A stretch of DNA of 64,000 nt from DASWJZ01 sp963805325 (GTDB lineage: Bacteria > Pseudomonadota > Alphaproteobacteria > Rhizobiales > Afifellaceae). The position numbers were made by a program, and so were the translations under genes. The stretch spans positions 1-64,000 of the forward strand of contig CAWDTS010000022.1 in NCBI GenBank assembly GCA_963805325.1, written 5' to 3'. Below the pieces are notes generated by a model that saw only the letters and a list, made by a program, of their open reading frames with translations, made no database searches and was not told where the DNA came from. The first letter of the stretch is position 1, and each line of letters opens with the position of its first letter. Below are positions 9,500-20,596 of this stretch, in pieces.

Positions 9500-10696
9500 A
9501 TGAAGATCATCGACCTGAAATGCGCAGTCATCGGCAAGAACCCGATCGTGCGCGTCGTCACCGATGAGGGGATCAGCGGTTTCGGCGAGGTCGAGCAGTA
9601 CAAGCCTTACCTGAAGCCGTTCATCATGCACTTTCGCGACGGACTGATCGGCCAGGATCCGACTGACGTCGAGCGGTGCATGATGCGCATCCGCCAGCGC
9701 GGCTCGTTCAAGCCGTGGGGCGCTGCGGTCAGCGTGATCGAGCATGCGCTCTGGGATATTGCCGGCAAGGCCGCAGGGGTGCCGGTCTACAAGCTGCTCG
9801 GCGGCAAGGTCCGCGACCAGGTTCGCGTCTACAACGGCGCGATCCGCGTTCCCTTCAAATCGCACACCCCCGAAGATTATGCGGAAGATGCTCGACGCAT
9901 GAAGGCGCTTCCGCAAGGCTTCAGCTTCGTCAAGCAGGGCATCGCATTCCACAGCGGCATGAAACGCGAGATACCCGACCTGTTCTATGGCCAGGCCGAG
10001 AAGAGCCCGTTTCACGGGGCGCTGGATTCCGGTCTCCTCACTGAACGCGGCATGAAGCACATCATCGCCTGCGTCGAGGCGATGAAGGAGGTGCTGGGTG
10101 ACGAAGTCGGCCTCGCCCTTGACTGCGGTCCGGGCTGGACCGTTCCGGACGCGATCCGCTTCGCCCGGGCGGTCGAGCCGCTCAACTTGATGTGGCTCGA
10201 AGATCTGATCACCGGCGACTACGTCCCCTACGTCAACGCCGACGTCTATCGCGAGGTGACCCGGGCGACGTCGACGCCGATCCACACCGGCGAGCAGATC
10301 TATCTCCGGCAGAATTTCAAGGAGCTGATCGAACGCCATGCCGTCAACGTGATCGGCCCGGACCCTTGTGACGTCGGCGGGATAGCCGAGCTGAAATGGA
10401 TCGCGGAATACGCCAATCTGCACGGGATACTGATGGCGCCGCATGGGACCGGCAACGGACTGCTCGGGCTCGCCGCGCTTGTCCAGGTCTCCGCCACGCT
10501 GCCGCACAACTTCATCGCTTTCGAATACCCGATCGGCGATCCGTCCTGGTGGTACGACATCGTCGACGGACTGCCCGACCCGATCGTGAAGAATGGCATG
10601 ATCGACGTATGGGACCGACCGGGGATGGGGGTCGAGATCGTGCCCGAAAAGGCCAAGCGCTACTTGTTGGAAGAAGATGCTTCGTTTTTCGACTGA
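9500..10696 (+). CDS. Enolase-superfamily sugar-acid dehydratase
   Basis: Fourth mandelate racemase-like enzyme here and the only one with an unbroken frame (398 residues). The capping domain is at about residues 1-115 (GISGFGEVEQY), followed by the barrel with FVKQGIAFH, ALDCGPGW, WLEDLI and HTGEQIY as acid-base and metal-ligand motifs, and APHGTGNG carrying the candidate His base. The end, DRPGMGVEIV, is typical. It is followed after 21 bp by the RraA-like aldolase gene. Together they suggest dehydration followed by retro-aldol cleavage, but the substrate is unknown. Confidence 0.93.
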   Translation: MKIIDLKCAVIGKNPIVRVVTDEGISGFGEVEQYKPYLKPFIMHFRDGLIGQDPTDVERCMMRIRQRGSFKPWGAAVSVIEHALWDIAGKAAGVPVYKLLGGKVRDQVRVYNGAIRVPFKSHTPEDYAEDARRMKALPQGFSFVKQGIAFHSGMKREIPDLFYGQAEKSPFHGALDSGLLTERGMKHIIACVEAMKEVLGDEVGLALDCGPGWTVPDAIRFARAVEPLNLMWLEDLITGDYVPYVNADVYREVTRATSTPIHTGEQIYLRQNFKELIERHAVNVIGPDPCDVGGIAELKWIAEYANLHGILMAPHGTGNGLLGLAALVQVSATLPHNFIAFEYPIGDPSWWYDIVDGLPDPIVKNGMIDVWDRPGMGVEIVPEKAKRYLLEEDASFFD

Positions 10697-10717
10697 AGGG
10701 CCGCCACGGATATCCAG

Positions 10718-11473
10718 ATGATCCAGACAAACGATATCACCCGTCCGCCACCCGAATGGTCCGAGGCGCTGAGGAAAATCGGCGCGGCGACCCTGAGCAG
10801 CACGCTCCACAAGATGGGCATCCGCAATCCCCACATCTGCGGCCCGACGGCGCGCACGCCCGGCCGGGCGATTGCCGGGCCGGCGCTCACGCTGCAGTTC
10901 ATGCCCAAGCGCGAGGACATCTACGGCGTCGACGAATACGCGGAGCCGGAGAAGCAACTGCACCGCCACGCGCTCTATCACACGCAGCCCGGCGACATCG
11001 TCGTCGTCGACGCGCGCGGCGACATGAAGAGCGGCATTTTCGGCGACATGATGCTCACCTTCTTCAAGGGCAAGGGCGGGATCGGCGTTGTCGTTGACGG
11101 GTGCCTGCGCGACTATCCGAACATCAAGAAGATCGACCTCGGCCTGTGGATTTCCGGGGTGACGCCGAATTTCCACACGCAGACCGATCTCATGCCATTC
11201 GCGGTGAACGTCCCGATCGCCTGCGGCGGCGTGCTGGTCATGCCTGGCGACATCATCGTCGCCGACGACGACGGCGCCGTCGTCGTCCCCGTCAAGCTCG
11301 CGCCCGAGCTGATCGAGCTCGCCTCCGAGCATCACGAGTGGGAGATTTTCTCGAAGGTGCGGCTGATGGAGGGCGGCGACTTGCGCCGCTATTATCCCCT
11401 CTCGGATGCGGCTCGGCCTGAATACGAGGATTGGCTGAAGGTTCAAGCGAAGGACGCCCGCGAGCGCAAGTGA
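10718..11473 (+). CDS. RraA-like aldolase/decarboxylase (HMG/CHA aldolase family)
   Basis: Protein of 251 residues related to RraA and to the class II 4-hydroxy-4-methyl-2-oxoglutarate/4-carboxy-4-hydroxy-2-oxoadipate aldolases. The diagnostic region is GDMMLTFFKGKGGIGVVVDG followed by CLRD, giving the substrate-binding Arg and metal-site Asp. A second motif, MPGDIIVADDDGAVVVP, follows near residue 185. RraA proper (about 160 residues) inhibits RNase E, but this longer form, last in a catabolic operon, is more likely a metal-dependent aldolase cleaving the keto-acid made by the enolase-superfamily enzymes. That role is inferred from context. Confidence 0.8.
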   Translation: MIQTNDITRPPPEWSEALRKIGAATLSSTLHKMGIRNPHICGPTARTPGRAIAGPALTLQFMPKREDIYGVDEYAEPEKQLHRHALYHTQPGDIVVVDARGDMKSGIFGDMMLTFFKGKGGIGVVVDGCLRDYPNIKKIDLGLWISGVTPNFHTQTDLMPFAVNVPIACGGVLVMPGDIIVADDDGAVVVPVKLAPELIELASEHHEWEIFSKVRLMEGGDLRRYYPLSDAARPEYEDWLKVQAKDARERK

Positions 11474-11710
11474 ACCCGGGCTCGTGACGCGTGTTGATAT
11501 TTGAATAAGTTGGTCGCGCCAACCGCAATGACCGTTTATGGCGTTCAAAAGCGGAAACAATCGTGCTCTGGCCCGATCGCATACCTCGCCCAAAGGCCGG
11601 CGATGCAACCCGGACCGACGTCAGCTCGCTGACACTGCGCTGACACGGCCTGAAGCGTCACAATTCTCGCTTCAAAAGAACGCAAAAAGCATTTGAATAT
11701 GAGATAGTTA

Positions 11711-11787
11711 TGGCGCACCCGACAGGATTCGAACCTGTGACCTCTGCCTTCGGAGGGCAGCACTCTATCCAGCTGAGCTACGGGTGC
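11711..11787 (-). tRNA. tRNA-Arg (anticodon CCG)
   Basis: A full cloverleaf can be drawn: acceptor GCACCCG pairing with CGGGTGC, D-arm with AGCTCAGCTGG, anticodon stem CTGCC/GGCAG with loop CTCCGAA, T-arm GTTCGAATC, discriminator G and an encoded CCA end. The anticodon CCG reads CGG. It lies alone between convergent and divergent genes. Confidence 0.96.
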
Positions 11788-11948
11788 CTGACCGGCGCCT
11801 TCGGACTTCGCAAGGCGCGTCCGGCTCTTAGCGCATGTGGGCGTATGTCGCAATCTGAAGCATGCGCGACCGCCGGCAAAGGGGGCGCCGGCAAAGGGGG
11901 GCGCCGGGAGGGATGACGGGGGCCGCGTCGGTCGACTACGCTCGTCGT

Positions 11949-12371
11949 ATGATCCCCGTCACTGACGACATCGGCATTTCCGAGAGCGAGATCCTCGAGA
12001 GCTTCGTGCGCGCGTCGGGCCCGGGCGGGCAGAACGTCAACAAGGTCGCGACGGCGGTGCAGCTCCGCTTCGACGCGCGGCACTCGCCGTCGCTGCCGGA
12101 GCCGGTGCGCGCGCGGCTCGAAAGGCTCGCCGGCGCGCGGCTTACCAAGGACGGGGTGGTGGTGATCTTCGCCGACCGCTTCCGCACGCAGGAGCGCAAC
12201 CGCGCCGACGCGCTCGACCGGCTGCTCACGCTGATCCGCCGTGCCGCGGAGACACCGAAACCGCGCCGTCCTACAAGGCCGACGAAGGCGTCGAAGGAAC
12301 GGCGGCTTAAAGGCAAGAGCGAGCGAAGCGGTGTGAAAAGGCTGCGCGGAAGGCCGACGGGAGAGGATTAG
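11949..12371 (+). CDS. arfB: Peptidyl-tRNA hydrolase ArfB (alternative ribosome rescue)
   Basis: Small RF1-like hydrolase that frees stalled ribosomes by cleaving peptidyl-tRNA. The GGQ catalytic motif is in SGPGGQNVNK at about residues 26-35 from the ATG at 11949 (MIPVTDDIGISES). The C-terminal tail is rich in Lys and Arg (RPTRPTKASKERR), the part that enters the empty mRNA channel. The 140-residue length is normal. The frame is open further upstream, but the extra residues match nothing in the family, so the later ATG was chosen. Confidence 0.93.
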   Translation: MIPVTDDIGISESEILESFVRASGPGGQNVNKVATAVQLRFDARHSPSLPEPVRARLERLAGARLTKDGVVVIFADRFRTQERNRADALDRLLTLIRRAAETPKPRRPTRPTKASKERRLKGKSERSGVKRLRGRPTGED

Positions 12372-12406
12372 ACGGCCATCCGCCTTCCAGCATCGCCTTC
12401 CGAGCC

Positions 12407-12802
12407 TCAGGCTCTGCCGCGCATCCCGTCAACGCTGAAAGCGCCGGCTCCGACAAAGACCAGAGCCAGAAACACGAAGCAGAAGAGGATCGCGGCTTCG
12501 CCCTGGTTGACGGCGGGCCAGAAGCTCTGCGGCGCGTGTGCCATGAAATAGGCGAACGCCATCTCGCCGCTCAGAACGAACGCGACGGGCCGCGTGAAGA
12601 GCCCGAGCAGGATCAGGAGGCCGCCTGATATCTCCAACAAAGCGGCCAGCCCCATCAGCGAGAAGAGCAATATCTGCATCGGCATCGCTGTGGGGAAGCC
12701 GAACAGCTTCATCGTTCCGTGCTCAATGAAGAGCAGCGCCGCCACGATCCTGAGAACGGCGAGCGCGTAAGGCGAAAAGGTGGAAAGGCGATCGGACATC
12801 AT
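12407..12802 (-). CDS. DoxX family membrane protein
   Basis: Integral membrane protein of about 131 residues with four hydrophobic segments: LAVLRIVAALLFIEHG, LLFSLMGLAALLEISGG, PVAFVLSGEMAFAYFM and AILFCFVFLALVFVGAG. EHGTMKLFGFP is the DoxX signature. The start MMSDRLS is preceded by AGGGG. The molecular role of DoxX proteins is uncertain (respiratory or redox-stress links in some bacteria). It lies 138 bp downstream of gyrB in the same direction. Confidence 0.85.
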   Translation of the reverse strand: MMSDRLSTFSPYALAVLRIVAALLFIEHGTMKLFGFPTAMPMQILLFSLMGLAALLEISGGLLILLGLFTRPVAFVLSGEMAFAYFMAHAPQSFWPAVNQGEAAILFCFVFLALVFVGAGAFSVDGMRGRA

Positions 12803-12940
12803 GGCCCCTGCGGGATGTTGCGCCGCCTTACTTAGGGAAGCCTCGTGCCGGCGCGATCCCGAAAGCGCCTCTTCATCAAAACGTGAGGACCCTTCAGGTA
12901 ACCTGCGCACCTTGGTGTCACCGAGGGCGTTTGGGCTGGA

Positions 12941-15388
<2,448 letters not shown>

Positions 15389-15508
15389 ATCGAATCAGCT
15401 GATTTCGTGCATTCGAGGGTAGCTTATAGATGGTGCCGCTGGGCATGGAAATGAAGCCCCGAAAGGGCCTTCACCACCGCTTTATTGCTGCCAGAAAATT
15501 AAGGCTTT

Positions 15509-16120
15509 TCAGCGACTTGCGATCACGACCGCCGCGCCCGCGAGAAGTCCGCCCGAGGCGCGGTGGACCCAGCGCAGCGCGGCCGGCCGGCGGAGCAGCT
15601 TTCCGACCCGCGAGGCCATCAATACATAGCTGCCGTCGACCGCCGTCACGACGAGGAACGTGACCGCCACAAGCTCCAGATAGCCAAGCGCGGAAACGCC
15701 CGCGAGGTCGATCAGATTGGGCAGCAGCGCGAGGTAGAAGACCATCACCTTGGGGTTGCCGAGCATGACCGAAAGCGCCGTCAGGAACAGGCGGAACGGC
15801 CGCTCCGCCTTTGGCGCATCGGCGGTCTCGACCTCTACGGGCGCCGTCCACATGCGCCAGGCGAGATAGAGGAGGTAGGCGGCGCCGACGTATTTCAGCA
15901 CCAGGAAAAGCCAGACGAACGTCTTGGCTATGAACGCCAGACCGAGCACGGCGCAGGTGAGCCAGAAGACGTCGCCGACGGCGAGGCCGAGCATGTAGGC
16001 AAGCGCGCCGACCGTGCCGCGCACCAGCACGCGCGCAACGAGCGCCGTGATCGCCGGGCCGGGCGAAGCCGCGGCGACGAAGAGTGCGAGCGCGAAGACA
16101 AGCAGGCCGGCGATATCCAT
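15509..16120 (-). CDS. LysE/RhtB family amino-acid exporter
   Basis: Membrane exporter of 203 residues from the ATG before DIAGLLVFALALF. The family mark ASPGPAITALVARV is at about residues 19-32, and five to six hydrophobic segments follow (LAYMLGLAVGDVFWLTCAVL, FLVLKYVGAAYLLYLAW, LVAVTFLVVTAVDGSYVLM). GNPKVMVFYLALLP is the conserved central motif. It starts 14 bp after recF and is read with it, so it is probably a passenger in the dnaA-gyrB cluster. The exported substrate is unknown. Confidence 0.9.
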   Translation of the reverse strand: MDIAGLLVFALALFVAAASPGPAITALVARVLVRGTVGALAYMLGLAVGDVFWLTCAVLGLAFIAKTFVWLFLVLKYVGAAYLLYLAWRMWTAPVEVETADAPKAERPFRLFLTALSVMLGNPKVMVFYLALLPNLIDLAGVSALGYLELVAVTFLVVTAVDGSYVLMASRVGKLLRRPAALRWVHRASGGLLAGAAVVIASR

Positions 16121-16134
16121 CGAGCACCTTTGGC

Positions 16135-17346
16135 TCAATCTAGCGGGCGGATCGTCCCTCCCGCCACCCGAAAACGTGCGGCGTCCGCCGGCAGCTCCGT
16201 GAAAAGCGCTGGATCGGCGCCGGTCAGGAACGCTTGGCATCCAAGGGCCGCAAGCTTCTGGAAAAGCGCCGTGCGCCGTCCGGCGTCGAGATGTGCGGCG
16301 ACCTCATCGAGGAGGAGCAGCGGGGTCATTCCGCTCGTCTCCGCGACGATCCCGGCGTGGGCGAGGATCAGGCCTATCAGAAGCGCCTTCTGCTCGCCGG
16401 TCGAGGAAAGCGCGGCCGGCATCTCCTTCGCCGAAAGGACGACGTCGAGGTCGCTGCGGTGCGGCCCTTCAAGCGTCCGCCCGGCAGCCCGGTCGGAGGC
16501 GCGGCCGGTCTTGAGGCGGTCGCGATACCAAAGCTCCGTCTCCGTAGCGCTCCGACCGGAAACGGCGTGATCGAAATCGCCCTGCAGTGACAGCCGCCCG
16601 ACCGGAAACGGCGAACCCGGCTCCGCACGCTGCATACGCGCGGAGAGAAGCGCCACGGTCTCGGCACGGGCGAGCGCGACGGCGACTGCCCGCTCCGAAA
16701 GCTCGGCCTCCACCGCGTCCAGCCATCCCGCATTGGCGTTCTCGTCGAGGAGACGGTTCCGCTGCGTCATCAGGCGATCGAATTCTCTCACGCGGCGTCC
16801 GTGCGCGGCGTCGATCGTCAGGACAAGGCGATCGAGGAACCGCCGCCGCTCGGAAGCGGCTCCCGTGAAGAGCCCGTCCATCGCGGGCGTCAGCCACAGC
16901 ACGCGCGAATAGTCGAGGAGAAGATCGGCGGACGCGGCCGGCGCGCCGTTGATGTGCACGACGCGGGTTCGCGCCTCGCCTCCGGCCGGCGGCTCGACCA
17001 GCCCGGTGCCGAGCTGCGTCTCGTCGCCGTCGCGCAGGAGCCTCGCGGCGACGACCCATCCGCGCTCCGCGCCGATCCGCGTCATCTCCTCGTAGCGCGC
17101 ACGGCGCAGGCCGCGGCCGGGCGTGAAGAGGGAGATCGCTTCAAGCAGATTGGTCTTGCCGGCGCCGTTCTCGCCGGTCAGCGCGACAAGCGGCGCGTCG
17201 AAGGCGACACTCGCAACCGCATAGCTGCGGAAATCGGTCAGCGTCAGCGACCTCAGCGCCACGCGTGAGGGCGTCGACGGGGACACTGGGCTTGGCGAAG
17301 GGTCCGGCACGGGCCCTCTTACCAGAGCATCGGCCCCGCCTGGCAA
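16135..17346 (-). CDS. recF: DNA replication and repair protein RecF
   Basis: SMC-like ATPase that helps load RecA at gaps. Walker A is GENGAGKTN near residue 60, and the C-terminal ABC signature and Walker B read LSSTGEQKALLIG and PLLLLDEVAAHLD. The 403-residue frame begins with a low-complexity stretch (PDPSPSPVSPSTPSR) that is not conserved in RecF. The real start may be a GTG just before ALRSLTLTDFRSY. It lies 25 bp after dnaN. Confidence 0.96.
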   Translation of the reverse strand: MPGGADALVRGPVPDPSPSPVSPSTPSRVALRSLTLTDFRSYAVASVAFDAPLVALTGENGAGKTNLLEAISLFTPGRGLRRARYEEMTRIGAERGWVVAARLLRDGDETQLGTGLVEPPAGGEARTRVVHINGAPAASADLLLDYSRVLWLTPAMDGLFTGAASERRRFLDRLVLTIDAAHGRRVREFDRLMTQRNRLLDENANAGWLDAVEAELSERAVAVALARAETVALLSARMQRAEPGSPFPVGRLSLQGDFDHAVSGRSATETELWYRDRLKTGRASDRAAGRTLEGPHRSDLDVVLSAKEMPAALSSTGEQKALLIGLILAHAGIVAETSGMTPLLLLDEVAAHLDAGRRTALFQKLAALGCQAFLTGADPALFTELPADAARFRVAGGTIRPLD

Positions 17347-17371
17347 GCCTCGTCGGCGAAAGCGCGCCGGC

Positions 17372-18487
17372 TCACACCCGCATCGGCATCAGGACGTAGA
17401 TCGCGTCGCTATCGCCGGAATCCTGGATCAGCGTCGGCGAGCCCGGATCGGCGAGCCTGAAGATCGCCTCCTCGCTCGTCAGCTGGTCGGCTATGTCGAG
17501 CAGGTATTTGGAGTTGAAGCCGATATCGAGCGGCTCCGCCTCGTAGCCGACGGCAAGCTCATCAGTGGCGCTGCCGGAATCGGGATTGTTCACGGCCAGC
17601 ACCATCTTGTCGTCCGCGAGCGAGAGTTTTACCGCGCGGCCGCGATCGGAGGAGATCGTCGAGACGCGGTCGACGGCGCTCTTGAACTCCGCCTTGTCGA
17701 GCGTCAGCACCTTGTCGTTCCCCTTGGGGATGACGCGCTCGTAGTCGGGGAAGGTGCCGTCGATCAGCTTCGAGGTCAGCACAAGGTCGCCGATCGCCAG
17801 CCTGATCTTGGAATCGGAGAGGCTGACGCCAACGTCGGCAGCCGGATCCTCCAGGAGCTTCTGGATCTCGCCGACCGTCTTGCGCGGCACGATCACGCCC
17901 GGCATGCCGATGCTTCCGGCCGGCGCCGGTACCTCGGCCTTGGCCAGGCGGTGACCGTCGGTCGCGACGGCGCGAAGGCGAGCATCGGCGCCCTCCCCCA
18001 TGACGTGAAAATAGATGCCGTTCAGGTAGTAGCGTGTCTCCTCCGTGGAGATCGCGAACTGCGTGCGGTCGATCAGCCGCTTCAAAACCTCCCCCGACAG
18101 CGTGAAGGCGACGGGAAGGTCGCCGGCGTTCAAATCCGGAAAGTCGGAGTCAGGCAGCATCTGGAGCGCAAAGCGCGCGCGTCCGGCCTTCAGCGCCATC
18201 GCCGGCCCGGATTCCGTGTCGAGCGCGATCTCGGCGCCGTCGGGGAGCTTGCGCACGATGTCATAGAGCATGTGGGCGGGAACGGTCGCGGCCCCCGGCT
18301 GCTCGACAGCAGCGGGCGCCTTGTCGACGATCTCTAGATCAAGGTCGGTCGCCTTCAGCGACAGATCGCTTCCTTCCGCGCGGATCAGCACGTTTGCGAG
18401 AATCGGGATCGTGTTGCGCCGCTCGACGACCCGATGGACGTGGTTGAGCGCCTTCAGGAGGTTCGCTCGTTCAATTCTGACGCGCAT
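17372..18487 (-). CDS. dnaN: DNA polymerase III sliding clamp (beta subunit)
   Basis: Ring-forming processivity clamp, 371 residues, the family's usual length. Its three repeated domains are recognisable from MRVRIERANLLKALNHV, the central FTLSGEVLKRLIDRTQFA and the end IYVLMPMRV, which forms part of the partner-binding pocket. It lies 161 bp after dnaA, separated by a strong terminator-like hairpin, so it probably also has its own promoter. Confidence 0.98.
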   Translation of the reverse strand: MRVRIERANLLKALNHVHRVVERRNTIPILANVLIRAEGSDLSLKATDLDLEIVDKAPAAVEQPGAATVPAHMLYDIVRKLPDGAEIALDTESGPAMALKAGRARFALQMLPDSDFPDLNAGDLPVAFTLSGEVLKRLIDRTQFAISTEETRYYLNGIYFHVMGEGADARLRAVATDGHRLAKAEVPAPAGSIGMPGVIVPRKTVGEIQKLLEDPAADVGVSLSDSKIRLAIGDLVLTSKLIDGTFPDYERVIPKGNDKVLTLDKAEFKSAVDRVSTISSDRGRAVKLSLADDKMVLAVNNPDSGSATDELAVGYEAEPLDIGFNSKYLLDIADQLTSEEAIFRLADPGSPTLIQDSGDSDAIYVLMPMRV

Positions 18488-18565
18488 GATTTCAATCCAT
18501 GGAAGCCGGGCCGAATCCGCCCTGCCCAGCCGCTAAAGGGGAACCGAACTTGACCCGGCAAAATC

Positions 18566-18635
18566 TGAAAAACAAGAGCCGGAAGGACCGCCGGTCGCGA
18601 CCAGGGAGGTCGGTCGCGACAGCGTCTTCCGGCTC
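18566..18635 (-). terminator. Intrinsic terminator of dnaA
   Basis: GAGCCGGAAG (18576-18585) pairs with CTTCCGGCTC (18626-18635), and the interior can add pairs through two GGTCGCGAC copies. On the leftward strand the stem is followed by TTGTTTTTC. It sits 13 bp after the dnaA stop and before dnaN. Confidence 0.75.
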
Positions 18636-18648
18636 CTGCCGCCACACG

Positions 18649-20106
18649 CTAGTCCTGGATCAAGCGCTTCAAAAGCTCGATTTCCTGGGCCAACGCCTCA
18701 TCGGCGGCGGCAAGCTCTTCCACCTTGCGCACAGCGTGCAGCACGGTGGTGTGGTCGCGGCCGCCGAATTGCTTGCCGATCTCCGGGAAGGAACGCGGCG
18801 TCATCGTCTTCGCGAGATACATCGCGATCTGTCGCGGGCGCACGATCGCCCGGGTGCGGCGCGCCGACAGAAGGTCTTGCTTGGAGACATTGTAGTGGCT
18901 CGCCACTACCTTCTGGATGTCCTCGATGCGGATGCGGCGCGGTTCGCGCGTCCCGACGAGGTCGGCAATCGCCATCTCGGCGATCTCCATCGTGATCCGC
19001 GCATCGGAGAACTCGGCGCGGCAGACGAGGCGGTTCAGCGCGCCGTCCAGATCGCGACCGTTGCTGGCCACGACCTGCGCCACGTAGTCGAGCACGGTGT
19101 CTGGAATGACGAGACTCGGGTTGCGCTCGCAGGCCGCCGCGAGCCGGCCCTCCAGGATGCGCCGGCGCATCGCGAGATCGGGCGTCGCCATACCGACGAC
19201 CACTCCGCCCTTCATACGCGATCGCACACGCTCGTCGACGCCCTCCAGTTCGGCCGGCGGGCGGTCTGCCGCGACAACCACCTGCTTTCCGCTGTCGAGC
19301 AGTTGATTGAGCATGTGGCAGAACTCCTGCTGCACCTGCTTGCCGGTCAGGAACTGCATGTCGTCGATCAAGAGGATATCGAACGAGCGAAGCTGCTCTT
19401 TGAAGTCGAGGGCCGAGCGATCGCGAAGCGCCGCCACGAACTGGATGGTGAAGCGCTCCACCGTCAAATAGCGCGCACGGCGGTGCGGATCGAGCGCCCG
19501 CGCCTCGTGCGCGATCGCCTGCAGGAGATGTGTCTTCCCGAGCCCGACACCCGCATGGATGTAGAGCGGATTGTAGGCCGGCGCGCTGCCGTGCGGCGCA
19601 GCGGCGACGGCACGCGCGGCGCGGCACGCAACGTCGTTCGAGCGCCCCTCGCAGAAGGTCGCGAAGGTCAGGCGCGGATCGAGGGGCGAGCCGGCGCCAC
19701 GATCGTTGCCGATTCCCGTCTCCACGGGCGGCGCGGGGGCTGGCTTCACCACGGCCGCGATGGTCGTATCGTCTGCCACGACCCGCAAAGCAGTCCGGCG
19801 CATCACATCGACACGACGGACGCTTTCGTCCTCCTCGCGCCAAAGCGCGAGCAGCCGCTCACCGTAATGCGACTTGATCCAGCCTTTCAGGAAGACGGTC
19901 GGGACGGAGAGGCGCACCACGCCCGCGCTCGTCCCTTCGAGATCAACTCTGGCGAACCACGAACCGAATATGTCCTCGCCCAACTCCGCTCTCAGGCGCC
20001 GCCGCACGCGGTCCCATATGGCGGCGGCTTCCTTTAGGCTGGCAGTATCGACCCCACTCGAGTCTTTCGTTGCGAACTCTCGCTCGCTTGCCGCACCCGC
20101 AGACAT
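18649..20106 (-). CDS. dnaA: Chromosomal replication initiator DnaA
   Basis: AAA+ replication initiator, 485 residues. Walker A GVGLGKTHLLQAI is at about residues 186-198 and Walker B is ILLIDDMQFL. The C-terminal DNA-binding signature reads RPRQIAMYLAKTM and FGGRDHTTVLHAVRKVE. The amino-terminal domain (residues 1-80) and a variable Pro/Ala linker precede the AAA+ core. It starts 55 bp after the rhodanese gene stop; the short gap has no clear DnaA box, so its promoter may lie inside or upstream of the rhodanese gene. Confidence 0.98.
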   Translation of the reverse strand: MSAGAASEREFATKDSSGVDTASLKEAAAIWDRVRRRLRAELGEDIFGSWFARVDLEGTSAGVVRLSVPTVFLKGWIKSHYGERLLALWREEDESVRRVDVMRRTALRVVADDTTIAAVVKPAPAPPVETGIGNDRGAGSPLDPRLTFATFCEGRSNDVACRAARAVAAAPHGSAPAYNPLYIHAGVGLGKTHLLQAIAHEARALDPHRRARYLTVERFTIQFVAALRDRSALDFKEQLRSFDILLIDDMQFLTGKQVQQEFCHMLNQLLDSGKQVVVAADRPPAELEGVDERVRSRMKGGVVVGMATPDLAMRRRILEGRLAAACERNPSLVIPDTVLDYVAQVVASNGRDLDGALNRLVCRAEFSDARITMEIAEMAIADLVGTREPRRIRIEDIQKVVASHYNVSKQDLLSARRTRAIVRPRQIAMYLAKTMTPRSFPEIGKQFGGRDHTTVLHAVRKVEELAAADEALAQEIELLKRLIQD

Positions 20107-20161
20107 TCAAGGCCTCCAAGCTCATATCTCATGTGTTTTTCTTTACGCATGTGAACCACGA

Positions 20162-20596
20162 TCAGGACTGGACCCAAGGCAGACCCGCAGCCTTCCATCC
20201 ATCAACAGAACCACGATGCCCCTCCGCGTCGCGCGTGCCTTCGAAGCCCCCCGCGACGTTGAAACAGCGCGTGTAGCCGGCCGCAGTCATCGCAGCCGCC
20301 GCGGACGCACTGCGCGCACCGGAGCGACAGATGAAATAGAGCGGCGCGCCGCGTGACACGCCGTCGACTTCGAGCGCGTCGCTCAGCGTCTCGACGAACG
20401 ATGCGTTGACTGCGCCGGACGGGAAGCTCTGCCATTCGATCCTATGCAAGGGTGCGCCGGTCTGAGAGATGTCGGGCAAGCCAACATAATTCCATTCCGC
20501 AGCGGTCCGCACGTCGACAAGCGTCGCGCCAGGCTCTTTGGCCAGCGCGTCCCAAGCCTCCTGAGGCGTCGCGTCGTTGAAATAGCCCCGCATCAT
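20162..20596 (-). CDS. Rhodanese-like domain protein
   Basis: Single rhodanese domain of about 144 residues starting MMRGYFNDATPQEAW. The active-site Cys loop is FICRSGARSASAA near residue 98, with the conserved VDVRTAAEW near residue 27. It probably carries sulfur as a persulfide; partners are unknown. It stands between rpsT and dnaA in the same direction, 55 bp before dnaA. Confidence 0.88.
   Translation of the reverse strand: MMRGYFNDATPQEAWDALAKEPGATLVDVRTAAEWNYVGLPDISQTGAPLHRIEWQSFPSGAVNASFVETLSDALEVDGVSRGAPLYFICRSGARSASAAAAMTAAGYTRCFNVAGGFEGTRDAEGHRGSVDGWKAAGLPWVQS

Noticed and set aside
9473..11608. A 711-codon open frame on the minus strand opposite the sugar-acid genes.
   Set aside because: It lies antisense to an enolase-superfamily gene and an RraA-like gene with clear motifs. 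Its translation is Asp/Arg/Val-rich without domains, as expected for the complement of GC-rich genes. The same applies to the long antisense frames at 29-1036, 1149-2513 and 58742-60925 on the plus strand.
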